Positions 24,287-31,989 of a stretch of 49,714 nt of DNA are shown here, piece by piece. Source of the stretch: Actinomycetota bacterium (GTDB taxonomy: Bacteria > Actinomycetota > Acidimicrobiia > Acidimicrobiales > JAJPHE01); assembly GCA_021325435.1 (NCBI GenBank), contig JAJPHE010000119.1:1-49714 (forward strand), read 5' to 3'. The position numbers were made by a program, and so were the translations under genes. Numbering within the stretch: position 1 is the first letter of the stretch; each line of letters begins with the position of its first letter. The notes under the pieces are model-generated. The model saw only the letters and a list, made by a program, of their open reading frames with translations, was not told where the DNA came from and ran no database searches.

Positions 24287-25264
24287 GTGGCGGCGCCCGT
24301 GTCATCCACCCAGGTCAAGATCCTCGTCCCCGGCAACCACCTCATGGTTGGCCTGCTCGGCCAGCGTGACGAGCTGCTGCGCCTCGTGGAGGCCGCTTTC
24401 GGGGGAGCCCAGATCCACGTCCGGGGCAACGAGATCACCGTCGAGGGCGACGACGCCGAGCGGGTGGGGAAGCTCTTCGAGGAGATGGTCAGCCTGCTCG
24501 AGCAGGGTCAGGCCCTCGACACCACCAACCTGGGGCGGACCATCGACATGGTCAAGGCCGACATCCGCCCCACCGAGGTGCTCACCTCCGAAGTCCTCCG
24601 CTCGGCTCGGGGTCGCACGGTGCGGCCCAAGACCGAGGGGCAGAAGCGCTACACCGACGCCATCGCCGACAACACCGTCACCTTCGGTATCGGCCCCGCC
24701 GGCACCGGCAAGTCCTACCTGGCGGTGGCGCTCGCCGTTCAGGCTCTTCAGGCCAAGCGGGTCAACCGCATCATCCTCACCCGCCCAGCGGTCGAGGCCG
24801 GTGAGCGCCTCGGCTTCCTGCCGGGTGACCTCATGGCCAAGGTCGACCCCTACCTGCGCCCGCTCTACGACGCCCTGTACGACATGCTCGAGCCCGAGGG
24901 CGTCCAGCGGCTCATGGACCGGGGCACCATCGAGGTCGCTCCGCTGGCGTTCATGCGGGGCAGGACCCTGAACTCCAGCTTCATCATCCTGGACGAGGCC
25001 CAGAACACCTCGCCCGAGCAGATGAAGATGTTCCTCACCCGGATCGGCTTCGGGTCCAAGGCGGTGGTCACCGGCGACATCACCCAGATCGACATCGCCG
25101 GAGGGCGCAGCGGCCTCCTGGGCCTGGAGGAGATCCTGGGCGGCATCGACGGCGTCGCCTTCGTCCGCCTGGGGCACCGCGACGTGGTGCGCCACAAGAT
25201 CGTGGCCGACATCGTCTCGGCCTACGAGCGCTCCGCCGCCCGCCACGGCGCCGGCCCGGGCTGA
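24287..25264 (+). CDS. PhoH-like ATPase
   Basis: This cytosolic P-loop NTPase of the PhoH family has 325 residues. The N-terminal KH-like or RNA-binding region ([14 protein letters not shown]) precedes Walker [10 protein letters not shown] near residue 145 and Walker [10 protein letters not shown] near 233; GDITQID is the family's sensor region. PhoH proteins act in RNA metabolism, probably as helicase or RNase partners. Two GTG starts are possible: 24287, and 24299 (VSSTQVKIL). A TACCCT hexamer at 24280-24285 abuts the first, which favours the second if that promoter is used. ybeY follows after 10 nt, and the order phoH-ybeY-corC-era is widely conserved in ribosome and RNA maintenance clusters. 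Confidence 0.95.
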   Translation: MAAPVSSTQVKILVPGNHLMVGLLGQRDELLRLVEAAFGGAQIHVRGNEITVEGDDAERVGKLFEEMVSLLEQGQALDTTNLGRTIDMVKADIRPTEVLTSEVLRSARGRTVRPKTEGQKRYTDAIADNTVTFGIGPAGTGKSYLAVALAVQALQAKRVNRIILTRPAVEAGERLGFLPGDLMAKVDPYLRPLYDALYDMLEPEGVQRLMDRGTIEVAPLAFMRGRTLNSSFIILDEAQNTSPEQMKMFLTRIGFGSKAVVTGDITQIDIAGGRSGLLGLEEILGGIDGVAFVRLGHRDVVRHKIVADIVSAYERSAARHGAGPG

Positions 25265-25274
25265 CGGGGCTCCG

Positions 25275-25790
25275 GTGGGCATCGAGGTCTTCGTGGCCGA
25301 CGAGCAGTCATCGCACCCCGTCGACGCCCTCCGGTGGATGCGCCTGGCCGAGGCGGTGCTCGGGTCGGAGGGGGTCAAGGGCGACGCCGAGCTGTCGATC
25401 CTCTTCGTCGACGAGGCGGCCATCGCCGACCTGAACAAGCGCTTCTTGGGCAAGGAGGGACCCACCGACGTCCTCGCCTTTCCCATGGACGAAGAGCCGG
25501 TCGAGGGCGGCCGGTCACCCGACTCCGGGGGGACGGGGCCCGGGTGGGCGCCGACCGAGCCGTCCGACATGCCCACCCTGGTGGGCGACCTGGTGATCTG
25601 CCCGGCTGTCGCCGCCAGCAACGCCCCCGACCACGCCGGCACCTACGACGACGAGCTCGCTCTCCTCGTCGTGCACGGAATCCTCCACCTCATGGGCATG
25701 GACCACGAGGACGAGGAGGAGGCGGAGGCGATGGAGCGGCGCGAGCAGGAGCTGTTGGACCTGCACCACCGTGGCCCGGTGACGCATTGA
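25275..25790 (+). CDS. ybeY: Endoribonuclease YbeY
   Basis: YbeY is a zinc endoribonuclease for 16S rRNA 3'-end maturation and ribosome quality control. The 171-residue protein has the metal motif H-G-x-L-H-L-x-G-x-D-H in [11 protein letters not shown] near residue 137. [10 protein letters not shown] is the conserved strand before the active site. Between FPMDE and LVGDLVICP lies an insertion of about 25 residues rich in Gly, Ser and Pro that most homologues lack. The GTG at 25275 starts 10 nt after phoH, and the TGA overlaps the next gene's TTG as TTGA. Confidence 0.95.
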   Translation: MGIEVFVADEQSSHPVDALRWMRLAEAVLGSEGVKGDAELSILFVDEAAIADLNKRFLGKEGPTDVLAFPMDEEPVEGGRSPDSGGTGPGWAPTEPSDMPTLVGDLVICPAVAASNAPDHAGTYDDELALLVVHGILHLMGMDHEDEEEAEAMERREQELLDLHHRGPVTH

Positions 25791-27070
25791 TCGCCGCCGA
25801 GGGTCTGCGGGGCACCGACGGGGCCATCATCGCCGTCATCGTGGTCCTCATCGCCGTCTCCTCCGTGCTCGCCCTCTCCGAGACCAGCCTCACCCGTATG
25901 AGCCGGGTGAAGGCCCTTCCGCTGGTCGAGGAACGTAGGCGGGGGGCGAAAGTGCTCCTCCGCCTGCTGGACCATCCCGAGCGGTTCCTCAATCCGGTGC
26001 TGCTGCTGACCCTGCTGTGCCAGCTGGTGGCGGCCACGCTGGTGGGGATCGTCGCCGACCATCTCTTCGGCGCCCTGGGGGTGGCCATCGCCACGGCCTT
26101 CGAGGTGGTGATCGTCTTCGTCCTGGGGGAGGCCGCCCCCAAGACGTGGGCCGTCCAGCATCCGGACCGGGCCGCCCTGTTCGCCGCGCCACTGGTGGCC
26201 GGGGTCCTGCGCTTCCCGCCGATCCGTTGGTTGTCCAGCGGCCTCATCTGGCTGTCGAACGTCCTGCTGCCGGGCGCCGGCCTGAAGCGCGGACCGTTCG
26301 TGTCCGAGCAGGAGCTGCTCGCCATGGCCGACGTGGCCGCCGAGGAGGAGGTCATCGAGCGCGAGGAGCAGGCGCTCATCCGCTCGATCATCAACTTCGG
26401 GGACACCGTGGTGCGCGAGGTGATGGTTCCCCGGCCCGACATGGTGGCGGCGGCGGCGACGCAACGGGTGGGCGAGGTGATCGAGCTGGCCATCGCCGCC
26501 GGCTACAGCCGGATACCCGTCTTCGGGGAGACGATCGACGACATCCTCGGGGTCGTCTACACCAAGGACCTGATGCGAGCCGCCCGCGACAGTCGGGCCG
26601 ACAGCCCGGTCCGGGTTCTCGCCCGCGAGGCGCATTTCGTGCCCGAGACGAAGCGGGTCGCCGAGCTGATGCGCGAGATGCAGGGCGAGAAGTACCACAT
26701 CGCCATCGCCGTTGACGAGTACGGGGGCACCGCCGGCCTCGTCACGCTCGAGGATCTGATCGAGGAGCTGGTGGGTGAGATCGTCGACGAGTTCGACGTG
26801 GAGGAGCCGCTCATCGAGCCCCTGCCTGACGGCGAGTTCCGGGTCAACGCCCGTATGCCCGTCGACGAGCTCAACGAGCTGTTGCACGCCGAGCTTCCGG
26901 CGGGGGACTGGGACACGGTGGGCGGCCTGGTCTTCAACCTGCTGGGTCACGTTCCCGTCGAGGGCGAGTCGGTCGTGGCCGACGGCCACCGGCTGGTGGC
27001 CGAACGGGTGCAGGGCCGGCGTATCGGCCGGGTGCGCATCGCCCGGCTGCCCGTAGACGCCGAAGCCTGA
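25787..27070 (+). CDS. CNNM/CorC-type CBS domain membrane protein (hemolysin C family)
   Basis: This protein of 427 residues has an N-terminal DUF21/CNNM transmembrane domain with about four helices (AIIAVIVVLIAVSSVLALSETSL and FLNPVLLLTLLCQLVAATLVGIVADHL), a tandem CBS domain pair (VMVPRPDMVAA, YSRIPVFGETIDDILGVVYTKDL, IAVDEYGGTAGLVTLEDLIEELVGEI) and a C-terminal CorC_HlyC domain. Family members are linked to Mg2+ or Co2+ efflux and their CBS pair binds adenosine nucleotides; the haemolysin name is historical. The TTG at 25787 is chosen because it overlaps the ybeY TGA as TTGA and no better start exists before the first helix. era follows after 2 nt. Confidence 0.92.
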   Translation: MIAAEGLRGTDGAIIAVIVVLIAVSSVLALSETSLTRMSRVKALPLVEERRRGAKVLLRLLDHPERFLNPVLLLTLLCQLVAATLVGIVADHLFGALGVAIATAFEVVIVFVLGEAAPKTWAVQHPDRAALFAAPLVAGVLRFPPIRWLSSGLIWLSNVLLPGAGLKRGPFVSEQELLAMADVAAEEEVIEREEQALIRSIINFGDTVVREVMVPRPDMVAAAATQRVGEVIELAIAAGYSRIPVFGETIDDILGVVYTKDLMRAARDSRADSPVRVLAREAHFVPETKRVAELMREMQGEKYHIAIAVDEYGGTAGLVTLEDLIEELVGEIVDEFDVEEPLIEPLPDGEFRVNARMPVDELNELLHAELPAGDWDTVGGLVFNLLGHVPVEGESVVADGHRLVAERVQGRRIGRVRIARLPVDAEA

Positions 27071-27072
27071 TC

Positions 27073-27909
27073 GTGCGCTCCGGTTTCGCCACGTTGGTGG
27101 GGCGTCCGAACGTGGGCAAGTCGACCCTGCTCAACGCCGTGATCGGGGCCAAGGTCTCCATCGTCTCCGACAAGCCCCAGACCACCCGCACCCAGGTGCG
27201 TGGGATCCTCAATCGCCCCGATGCCCAGGTCGTCTTCGTCGACACGCCGGGCATCCACAAGCCCCGCACCCTGCTCGGCGAACGCCTCAACCAGACGGCG
27301 ACCGAAGCCGTCGGCGACGTCGACGTTGTGCTGTTCGTGGTCGACGCCACCGGCGAGGTGGGCAGGGGAGACCAGTTCATCGCCTCCCGGCTGCCAGCCG
27401 ACGCCATGGTGGTGGTCAACAAAGTCGACCTGTCCCAGCCCGCGCAGATCGCCGAACGGCTGGCGCAGGCCGCCGAGCTTGAGTTCTCCGAGTACTGGCC
27501 CGTGTCCGCCCGCACGGGCGAGGGCGTCGCCGAGCTCGTCGAGGGGATCATCTCGCGCATGCCGCCGGGGCCGCGGTACTACCCCGAGGACACGGTGTCG
27601 GATGTCCCCGAGGCCTTCTGGGTGGCGGAGCTGGTGCGCGAGCAGCTCCTCGCCGTCGCCCGCGAGGAGCTGCCTCACTCGATCGCCTGCCGGGTGACGG
27701 AATGGGAGTGGCCCTACATCCGCTGCGAGATCCTCGTCGAGCGCGACTCCCAGAAGGGGATCGTCATCGGCAAGGGCGGCACGGTGCTCAAGCAGGTGGG
27801 GGAGGCGGTCCGCCGGCAGCTGGCGGACGGCGCCTACCTCGACCTGTTCGTCAAGGTGGACAAAGACTGGCAGCGCCGGGCCAAGGCCCTCGAGCGGCTC
27901 GGCCTCTGA
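27073..27909 (+). CDS. era: GTPase Era
   Basis: Era is an essential GTPase that binds the 3' end of 16S rRNA in 30S assembly. The 278 residues contain G1 GRPNVGKST near 10, the Era-type effector block DKPQTTRTQ, G3 DTPG, G4 NKVD and the C-terminal KH domain with VIGKGG near 235. Nothing is missing. The GTG at 27073 lies 2 nt after the upstream stop, so translation is coupled. The gene ends the phoH-ybeY-CNNM-era operon and is convergent with the helicase gene 10 bp downstream. Confidence 0.98.
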   Translation: MRSGFATLVGRPNVGKSTLLNAVIGAKVSIVSDKPQTTRTQVRGILNRPDAQVVFVDTPGIHKPRTLLGERLNQTATEAVGDVDVVLFVVDATGEVGRGDQFIASRLPADAMVVVNKVDLSQPAQIAERLAQAAELEFSEYWPVSARTGEGVAELVEGIISRMPPGPRYYPEDTVSDVPEAFWVAELVREQLLAVAREELPHSIACRVTEWEWPYIRCEILVERDSQKGIVIGKGGTVLKQVGEAVRRQLADGAYLDLFVKVDKDWQRRAKALERLGL

Positions 27910-27919
27910 AGCCCGGGCG

Positions 27920-29812
27920 TCACCGGGCGGCGGAGACGATCTCGGCGAGGAACGCCTCGACGTCGGCCCGGTGTCGGGTGCGGCGCATCGGCGGCATGGC
28001 CCGGATGAGCTCCCACCGGTAGGGAGCGGTGGCCAGCCGGGGGTCGAGCACGGCGACCACGCCGCGGTCGGCCGCCGACCGGATCAGACGCCCCGCCCCC
28101 TGGGCGAGGAGGGTCGCCGCCCGGGGCAGGTCGACCGTGCGGAAGGCGGCCGGGCCCGCCTTGTCGCGCCGGGCCTGCATCAGTGGCTCGTCCGGCCGGG
28201 GGAACGGAAGCCGGTCCAAGGTCACCAGCGAGAGCGTCCGCCCGGGGACGTCGACTCCCTGCCAGAACCCGATGGTGGCGAACAGGCACGTGGTCTCCTG
28301 GGCGCTGAACTCGGCGACGAGGGCCGGCTTCGGCAGGTCGGACTGGGTCAGGAGGCGGTAGGGCAGCCGGTCGCGCAGGGCGTCGGCGGCCGCCCGCATC
28401 GCCCGCCAGCTGGTGAACAGGGCGAGGGTCCGCCCGCCGGCCGCCCGGATCAGGGCCTCCAGCTCCTCGTGGATGGCGGCGTCGGCCCCGGGTCGCCGGG
28501 GGTCGGGGAGATGGGTGGCGCAGTAGAGCAGCCCGTGCTCCTCGAACGGGAAGGGGCTGCCCACGTCGAGTTCGTCGGTGCTGGCCGCGGGCAGTCCCAG
28601 CGTCTCCACCATCCGGGGCGGGATGGTGGCACTGGTAAGCACGGCCGTCACCTCGCCCCACAGGCTCTCGGCGAGGAGAGGGCCGATCTCGATGGGGGCC
28701 AACTTGAGGACCGCCGGCGTCCCCTCGACCCACGCGACCCTCGTCTCGTCCAGCCCGAGGACCGTGGCGATGTCGCCGTCGAGATGACCGGCGGCCTGGA
28801 GGCACCTCGCCTTCGCCGGCGGGTCCCCCTCGACCGCCCTGACGGCTGACGTCAGGCCGCCGAGCCGTCGGGCGGCCACGGTCAGGGCGGCGGTGAGGGA
28901 CTCGTCGAAGGGCAGGGTCAGTCGGGTGCCGGCCGCCCGGTCGAGCGCCGACTCGAGGATGATCGCCGCCTCCATGACCTGGTCGACGGCGGTGGCGGCG
29001 GCCCCGGTGAGGATGGGGCGGGCCTGGTGGCCGAGGGCCCGCAGGCGACCGGCACCCAGCTCCAGTCCGAGGGAGGCCGACGCCACGTCCTCGAGCTCGT
29101 GGGCCTCGTCGAACACGACGACGTCGTGGTCGGGCAGGACCGCCGCCCCGCTGGCCAGGTGGGCGCCGTAGAGGTGGGTGTTGACCACCACCACGTCGGC
29201 CGCCGCCGCCCGCTCCCGCGCCACCTCGGCGAAGCACTCCTCACCCGAGGGGCAGCGTGTCGCCCCGGGGCACTCGGTGGCGGCCACGCTCACCTGACTC
29301 CACGCCGCCGGGCGGGGCTCGAACTCGAGCTCGGCCCGGTCGCCGGTGGCGGTGCGCTGGCCCCACTCGAGGAGACGTCGTACCTCTCGGCCCAGCTGTC
29401 CGAGGGAGGCCTCGTCGGCGCCCTCGAGGTCGAGCCGCTCCGACCCGCCGGCGACCTCCCGAGCCCGCTGCACGCAGAGGTAGTTGGACCGTCCCTTCAG
29501 CACGGCGAAGCTGAAACGCCGGCCCAGGTGGGCGGCCAGGAAGGGCAGGTCGCGCCCGGCCAGCTGGTCCTGCAGCGCCTTGGTGGCGGTGGAGACCACC
29601 ACCCGCGACCCCCCGAGCAGCAGGGGAACCAGATAGGCAAGGGACTTGCCGGTTCCCGTTCCGGCCTGGACCACGAGGTGGCGCCGGCCCCGGGCCGCCC
29701 GGGCCACCGCCTGGGCCATCCGAACCTGACCGGGCCGGGCCTCCCCGCCCCCGGGCAGGGCGGCGGCGACCTGCGCCAGCCGGTCCGCCACATCCTCGTC
29801 GCCCACCACCAC
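27920..29812 (-). CDS. DinG/XPD-family ATP-dependent helicase
   Basis: This is a superfamily 2 helicase of about 630 residues with an iron-sulphur cluster. Motif I is GTGTGKSLAYLVP near residue 47, and DEAH is in VVFDEAHELED. Four cysteines suit the cluster: one in NYLCVQRA and three in TECPGATRCPSGEEC. Motif VI is QGAGRLIRS. DinG-like enzymes unwind DNA:RNA hybrids, R-loops and forks with 5'-3' polarity. The open frame begins with TTG at 29860, but a TATGTT -10 hexamer (29823-29818) lies inside that extension, and a row of GTG codons at 29812, 29809 and 29806 follows it. I therefore start at 29812 as a leaderless gene. Confidence 0.9.
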   Translation of the reverse strand: MVVGDEDVADRLAQVAAALPGGGEARPGQVRMAQAVARAARGRRHLVVQAGTGTGKSLAYLVPLLLGGSRVVVSTATKALQDQLAGRDLPFLAAHLGRRFSFAVLKGRSNYLCVQRAREVAGGSERLDLEGADEASLGQLGREVRRLLEWGQRTATGDRAELEFEPRPAAWSQVSVAATECPGATRCPSGEECFAEVARERAAAADVVVVNTHLYGAHLASGAAVLPDHDVVVFDEAHELEDVASASLGLELGAGRLRALGHQARPILTGAAATAVDQVMEAAIILESALDRAAGTRLTLPFDESLTAALTVAARRLGGLTSAVRAVEGDPPAKARCLQAAGHLDGDIATVLGLDETRVAWVEGTPAVLKLAPIEIGPLLAESLWGEVTAVLTSATIPPRMVETLGLPAASTDELDVGSPFPFEEHGLLYCATHLPDPRRPGADAAIHEELEALIRAAGGRTLALFTSWRAMRAAADALRDRLPYRLLTQSDLPKPALVAEFSAQETTCLFATIGFWQGVDVPGRTLSLVTLDRLPFPRPDEPLMQARRDKAGPAAFRTVDLPRAATLLAQGAGRLIRSAADRGVVAVLDPRLATAPYRWELIRAMPPMRRTRHRADVEAFLAEIVSAAR

Positions 29813-29817
29813 GTCCG

Positions 29818-29823
29818 AACATA
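29818..29823 (-). promoter_or_regulatory. -10 hexamer of the DinG-type helicase gene
   Basis: TATGTT on the minus strand ends 5 nt before the GTG at 29812 and 8 nt before the GTG at 29809. It makes the longer TTG-started form from 29860 unlikely. Confidence 0.45.
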
Positions 29824-29875
29824 CCGGTGGGGTGTCACGGCGCCAGGCCAGCAGGGGCAAAGGCCTTCAGTTAAG

Positions 29876-30142
29876 GGCAGAAGCTGCCGATCAATATGGT
29901 GCAGCTTCCGACAACGGCGTCGGAGCTGCTCCGTTGTTGGGATCTTTCGGACCGGCCCCGGGTTGTCGCCAGGGCTCCTGAGGCACCTGGCGGACGCCCG
30001 GGGGCAATTCGGGGTCGGGACGTGTTTATCTCTCGGCGGGCGGGGTACAGCTCGGACGGCCCAGTCCTCCGTCGAATGGGCCGCACCGCACGGCACGACA
30101 ACCCCAGCCCCGCCCCCCCTCGGCTGGGGTTGTCGTGCTTTT
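29876..30142 (+). ncRNA. Candidate structured non-coding RNA
   Basis: The 414-bp gap between the helicase start and the next gene has no convincing ORF but is dense in inverted repeats. In order: a small hairpin 29876-29888; hairpin A 29901-29929 (GCAGCT/T/CCGAC with GTCGGAGCTGC); an alternative hairpin B in which 29908-29917 pairs with 29931-29940 and excludes A; a hairpin at 29965-29994 (GCCAGG/CCTGGC core); a 7-bp hairpin 30057-30083 (CGGCCCA/TGGGCCG); and a perfect 17-bp terminator stem at 30093-30138 followed by TTTT. The order suits a small RNA or a terminated leader on the plus strand. The 5' end and promoter are not resolved: TATGGT at 29895-29900 would start too late for hairpin A. 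I could not match it to 6S, 6C, SRP, tmRNA or RNase P RNA. The last 84 bp (30143-30226) hold only the next gene's promoter. Confidence 0.45.
30093..30142 (+). terminator. Strong intrinsic terminator, 17-bp perfect stem
   Basis: The arms 30093-30109 and 30122-30138 are exactly complementary over 17 bp, with a 12-nt C-rich loop and TTTT at 30139-30142. The U-tract side shows it works on the plus strand. No plus-strand protein gene ends upstream, so it should terminate the RNA candidate before it. Confidence 0.8.
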
Positions 30143-30226
30143 CTCCTCCGTCCGTTCCGCTCCGTAGCGGAGCGTTATGTGGGCCCATTCGCCCCCCTGG
30201 CGGGTGGCCGAGGCCAGACTGGTCGG

Positions 30227-31021
30227 GTGCCGACCGACGCGCCGGACCGGCCGACCCCCCCTTGGGCCCTCACCGCCACCCGGCTCATCTCCGAGCGGGG
30301 GCTGCGCCGCGCCGAGGTGGCCGACGCCCTAGGTCTCTCGCCCCGGGGCCTGGCCGACCGCCTCGCCGGGCGCACCCGGCCCTTCACCGGCGAGCTCAAG
30401 GCGCTGGCCCGCCTCCTCGGCATGGAGGTGGCCGAGCTGCTGGCCGCCCAGCTGGACGCGCCGGGCCGGCCGGCGCCGCCCGACCTGGCTCTCCTGACCG
30501 ACCGCGACCGGCGCACCTATCAGGCCCAGTCCCGGGTGCCGCTCGGGCCAGCCTTGGGGACGGTCCGGGCCACCCAGGCCTATGTGGACGACACCCTGGC
30601 CGGGGACTGGTGGGCCAGCTGGGCGCCGGAGGTGACCGAGGTCGTGGTCGACGGGTGCGGCCGGGCCACCCACGAGGTGCCGGCCTGGCACAGCCGGGTG
30701 GCCGACGGCGACGGCCACCGCTACGCCGTCCACCTCCCCCGATGGGCCCGCCGGCCGGTCGTCGTCCTGCACGAGCTGGCCCACGTGGCCGCCGGCCCCC
30801 TGTTGGCCGCCCGGGCCCACGGGCCCCAGTTCGCCCGGCTGTGGGTCGACCTGGTGGCGGAGCGCATGGGGCCTGAGGCGGCGGCCCGGCTGGCCGGCGA
30901 GCTGCGGGCCGAGGGGCTCGGCCTGGCCGCCAGAGCCGAGGTGGCCCGGGCCCGGCGGCAGGGGCGGCGGGAGATGGCCCGGCTGATGGGCCGAGGTGTC
31001 GGGGGTCGTCAGGCAGGGTAG
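30227..31021 (+). CDS. HTH domain-metalloprotease fusion protein
   Basis: This protein of 264 residues has two parts. Residues about 15-72 form an XRE-type helix-turn-helix (LISERGLRRAEVADALGLSPRGLADRL and KALARLLGMEVAELL). The C-terminal half has a zinc-protease motif H-E-L-A-H in VVVLHELAHVAAG near residue 185, with a conserved approach DRDRRTYQAQSRV...TQAYVDDTL. It recalls the small actinobacterial HExxH family typified by Rv0185 (TIGR04338), here joined to a DNA-binding domain. The combination resembles in principle ImmA/IrrE-type regulators. The role is unknown; a self-contained regulator-protease is inference. The GTG at 30227 lies 6 nt after a possible -10 (CAGACT, 30215-30220). Confidence 0.75.
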   Translation: MPTDAPDRPTPPWALTATRLISERGLRRAEVADALGLSPRGLADRLAGRTRPFTGELKALARLLGMEVAELLAAQLDAPGRPAPPDLALLTDRDRRTYQAQSRVPLGPALGTVRATQAYVDDTLAGDWWASWAPEVTEVVVDGCGRATHEVPAWHSRVADGDGHRYAVHLPRWARRPVVVLHELAHVAAGPLLAARAHGPQFARLWVDLVAERMGPEAAARLAGELRAEGLGLAARAEVARARRQGRREMARLMGRGVGGRQAG

Positions 31022-31081
31022 CCATCCCCACGGCAGGAGTTAGGTGTCGAGCCCAAGCGTGATCCCCTCCCGATCCCTCGG

Positions 31082-31192
31082 GTGGGCCGGGGCGCCCCCG
31101 GCGGCGCCGCCGGGCTGGTGGTCGGCGGCGCCATCCTTCTCGCCGTTCTGGCCCTGATCGCTTACATGGTCATGGCCGGCTTCGGCCTCTGA
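31082..31192 (+). CDS. Possible small single-pass membrane protein
   Basis: The frame ending at the TGA 31190-31192 encodes GGAAGLVVGGAILLAVLALIAYMVMAG-like sequence, a good membrane helix, preceded by a basic Gly/Pro-rich stretch. With GTG at 31082 it is 36 residues, but there is no ribosome binding site there. A good AGGAG (31035-31039) lies instead 4 nt before a GTG at 31044, which is in another frame and would give a non-membrane peptide. A one-base shift between 31050 and 31100 (for example in the C run 31095-31099) would join the two into a 49-residue protein. Either a sequencing error, a frameshift or coincidence. Confidence 0.35.
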   Translation: MGRGAPGGAAGLVVGGAILLAVLALIAYMVMAGFGL

Positions 31193-31244
31193 GCCGAGGA
31201 CCGCCCGAACGGCAGGGGTGCCCCGACTCTGGTGAGGCGCGCGG

Positions 31245-31250
31245 TAGCTT
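31245..31250 (+). promoter_or_regulatory. -10 hexamer, leaderless promoter of uppS-recO
   Basis: TAGCTT ends 7 nt before the GTG at 31258, with no Shine-Dalgarno sequence between. Confidence 0.5.
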
Positions 31251-31257
31251 CGCCCGG

Positions 31258-31989
31258 GTGGCCGCGTTGGACGGAATCGACATGTCCCGTCTTCCGGTCC
31301 ACGTCGGCTGTGTCATGGACGGGAACGGGCGGTGGGCGGCCCAGCGGGGGCTGCCCCGCACCGAGGGCCACGCCGCCGGCGAGGAAGCCCTGTTCGACAC
31401 GGTCGAGGGCGCCCTCGAGCTCGGAATCGGCTGGCTGACCGTCTACGCCTTCTCCACCGAGAACTGGAGGCGGCCGGTCGACGAGGTCCGCTTCCTCATG
31501 CGGTTCAACGAGGACATCCTGGTTCGCCACCGCGACGACCTGAACGACAAGGGTGTTCGGATCCGCTTCGCCGGGCGTCGGGGCTGGCGGGTGCCCGGCC
31601 GGCTGGTCCGCCACATGGACGACTCCATGACCCTCACGGCTCGCAACCGCCGGCTGACCCTGACGATCGCCTTCAACTACGGCGGCCGGGCCGAGATCGT
31701 CGACGCCGTGCGCTCGCTGGTGGCCGAGGGCCTCCCCGCGTCCAAGGTGGACGAGCGGGCGATCGCCTCCCGTCTCTACTGGCCCGACGCGCCCGACCCC
31801 GACCTGGTGGTCCGGACGTCGGGGGAGTACCGCATCTCCAACTTCCTCCTGTGGGAGCTGGCCTACAGCGAGCTCGTCTTCACGGACGTCCTCTGGCCCG
31901 ACTTCCGCCGCGAGGACCTCTTCGACGCCGTCCGCCAGTTCCAGCGCCGCGACCGCCGCTTCGGAGGGGTGGAGGAGAGGCAGGCGTGA
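31258..31989 (+). CDS. uppS: Isoprenyl transferase (undecaprenyl diphosphate synthase type)
   Basis: This cis-prenyltransferase of 243 residues makes the polyprenyl diphosphate carrier for cell-wall synthesis. The catalytic Asp lies in VMDGNGRWA near residue 21. TVYAFSTENWRRP and the C-terminal DLVVRTSGEYRISNFLLWELAYSELVF block are complete. In actinobacteria the product may be C50-C55, and chain length cannot be judged here. The GTG at 31258 is supported by the -10 7 nt upstream; MSRLPVH would be a shorter alternative. The TGA overlaps the recO GTG as GTGA. Confidence 0.95.
   Translation: MAALDGIDMSRLPVHVGCVMDGNGRWAAQRGLPRTEGHAAGEEALFDTVEGALELGIGWLTVYAFSTENWRRPVDEVRFLMRFNEDILVRHRDDLNDKGVRIRFAGRRGWRVPGRLVRHMDDSMTLTARNRRLTLTIAFNYGGRAEIVDAVRSLVAEGLPASKVDERAIASRLYWPDAPDPDLVVRTSGEYRISNFLLWELAYSELVFTDVLWPDFRREDLFDAVRQFQRRDRRFGGVEERQA

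Noticed and set aside
29895-29900. TATGGT as promoter of the RNA candidate
   Set aside because: A start at about 29907 would remove the left arm of the first hairpin (29901-29906), so it does not fit the proposed RNA; left unresolved.
29027-30226. In-frame extension of the HTH-protease gene over the helicase gene
   Set aside because: It is antisense to the helicase and crosses the perfect terminator; the HTH domain starts after GTG 30227.
29896-30876. 326-residue plus-strand frame starting with ATG in the helicase/HTH-protease gap
   Set aside because: It reads through the terminator stem and then an alternate frame of the HTH-protease gene, with Arg/Pro/Gly-rich composition; no family resemblance.
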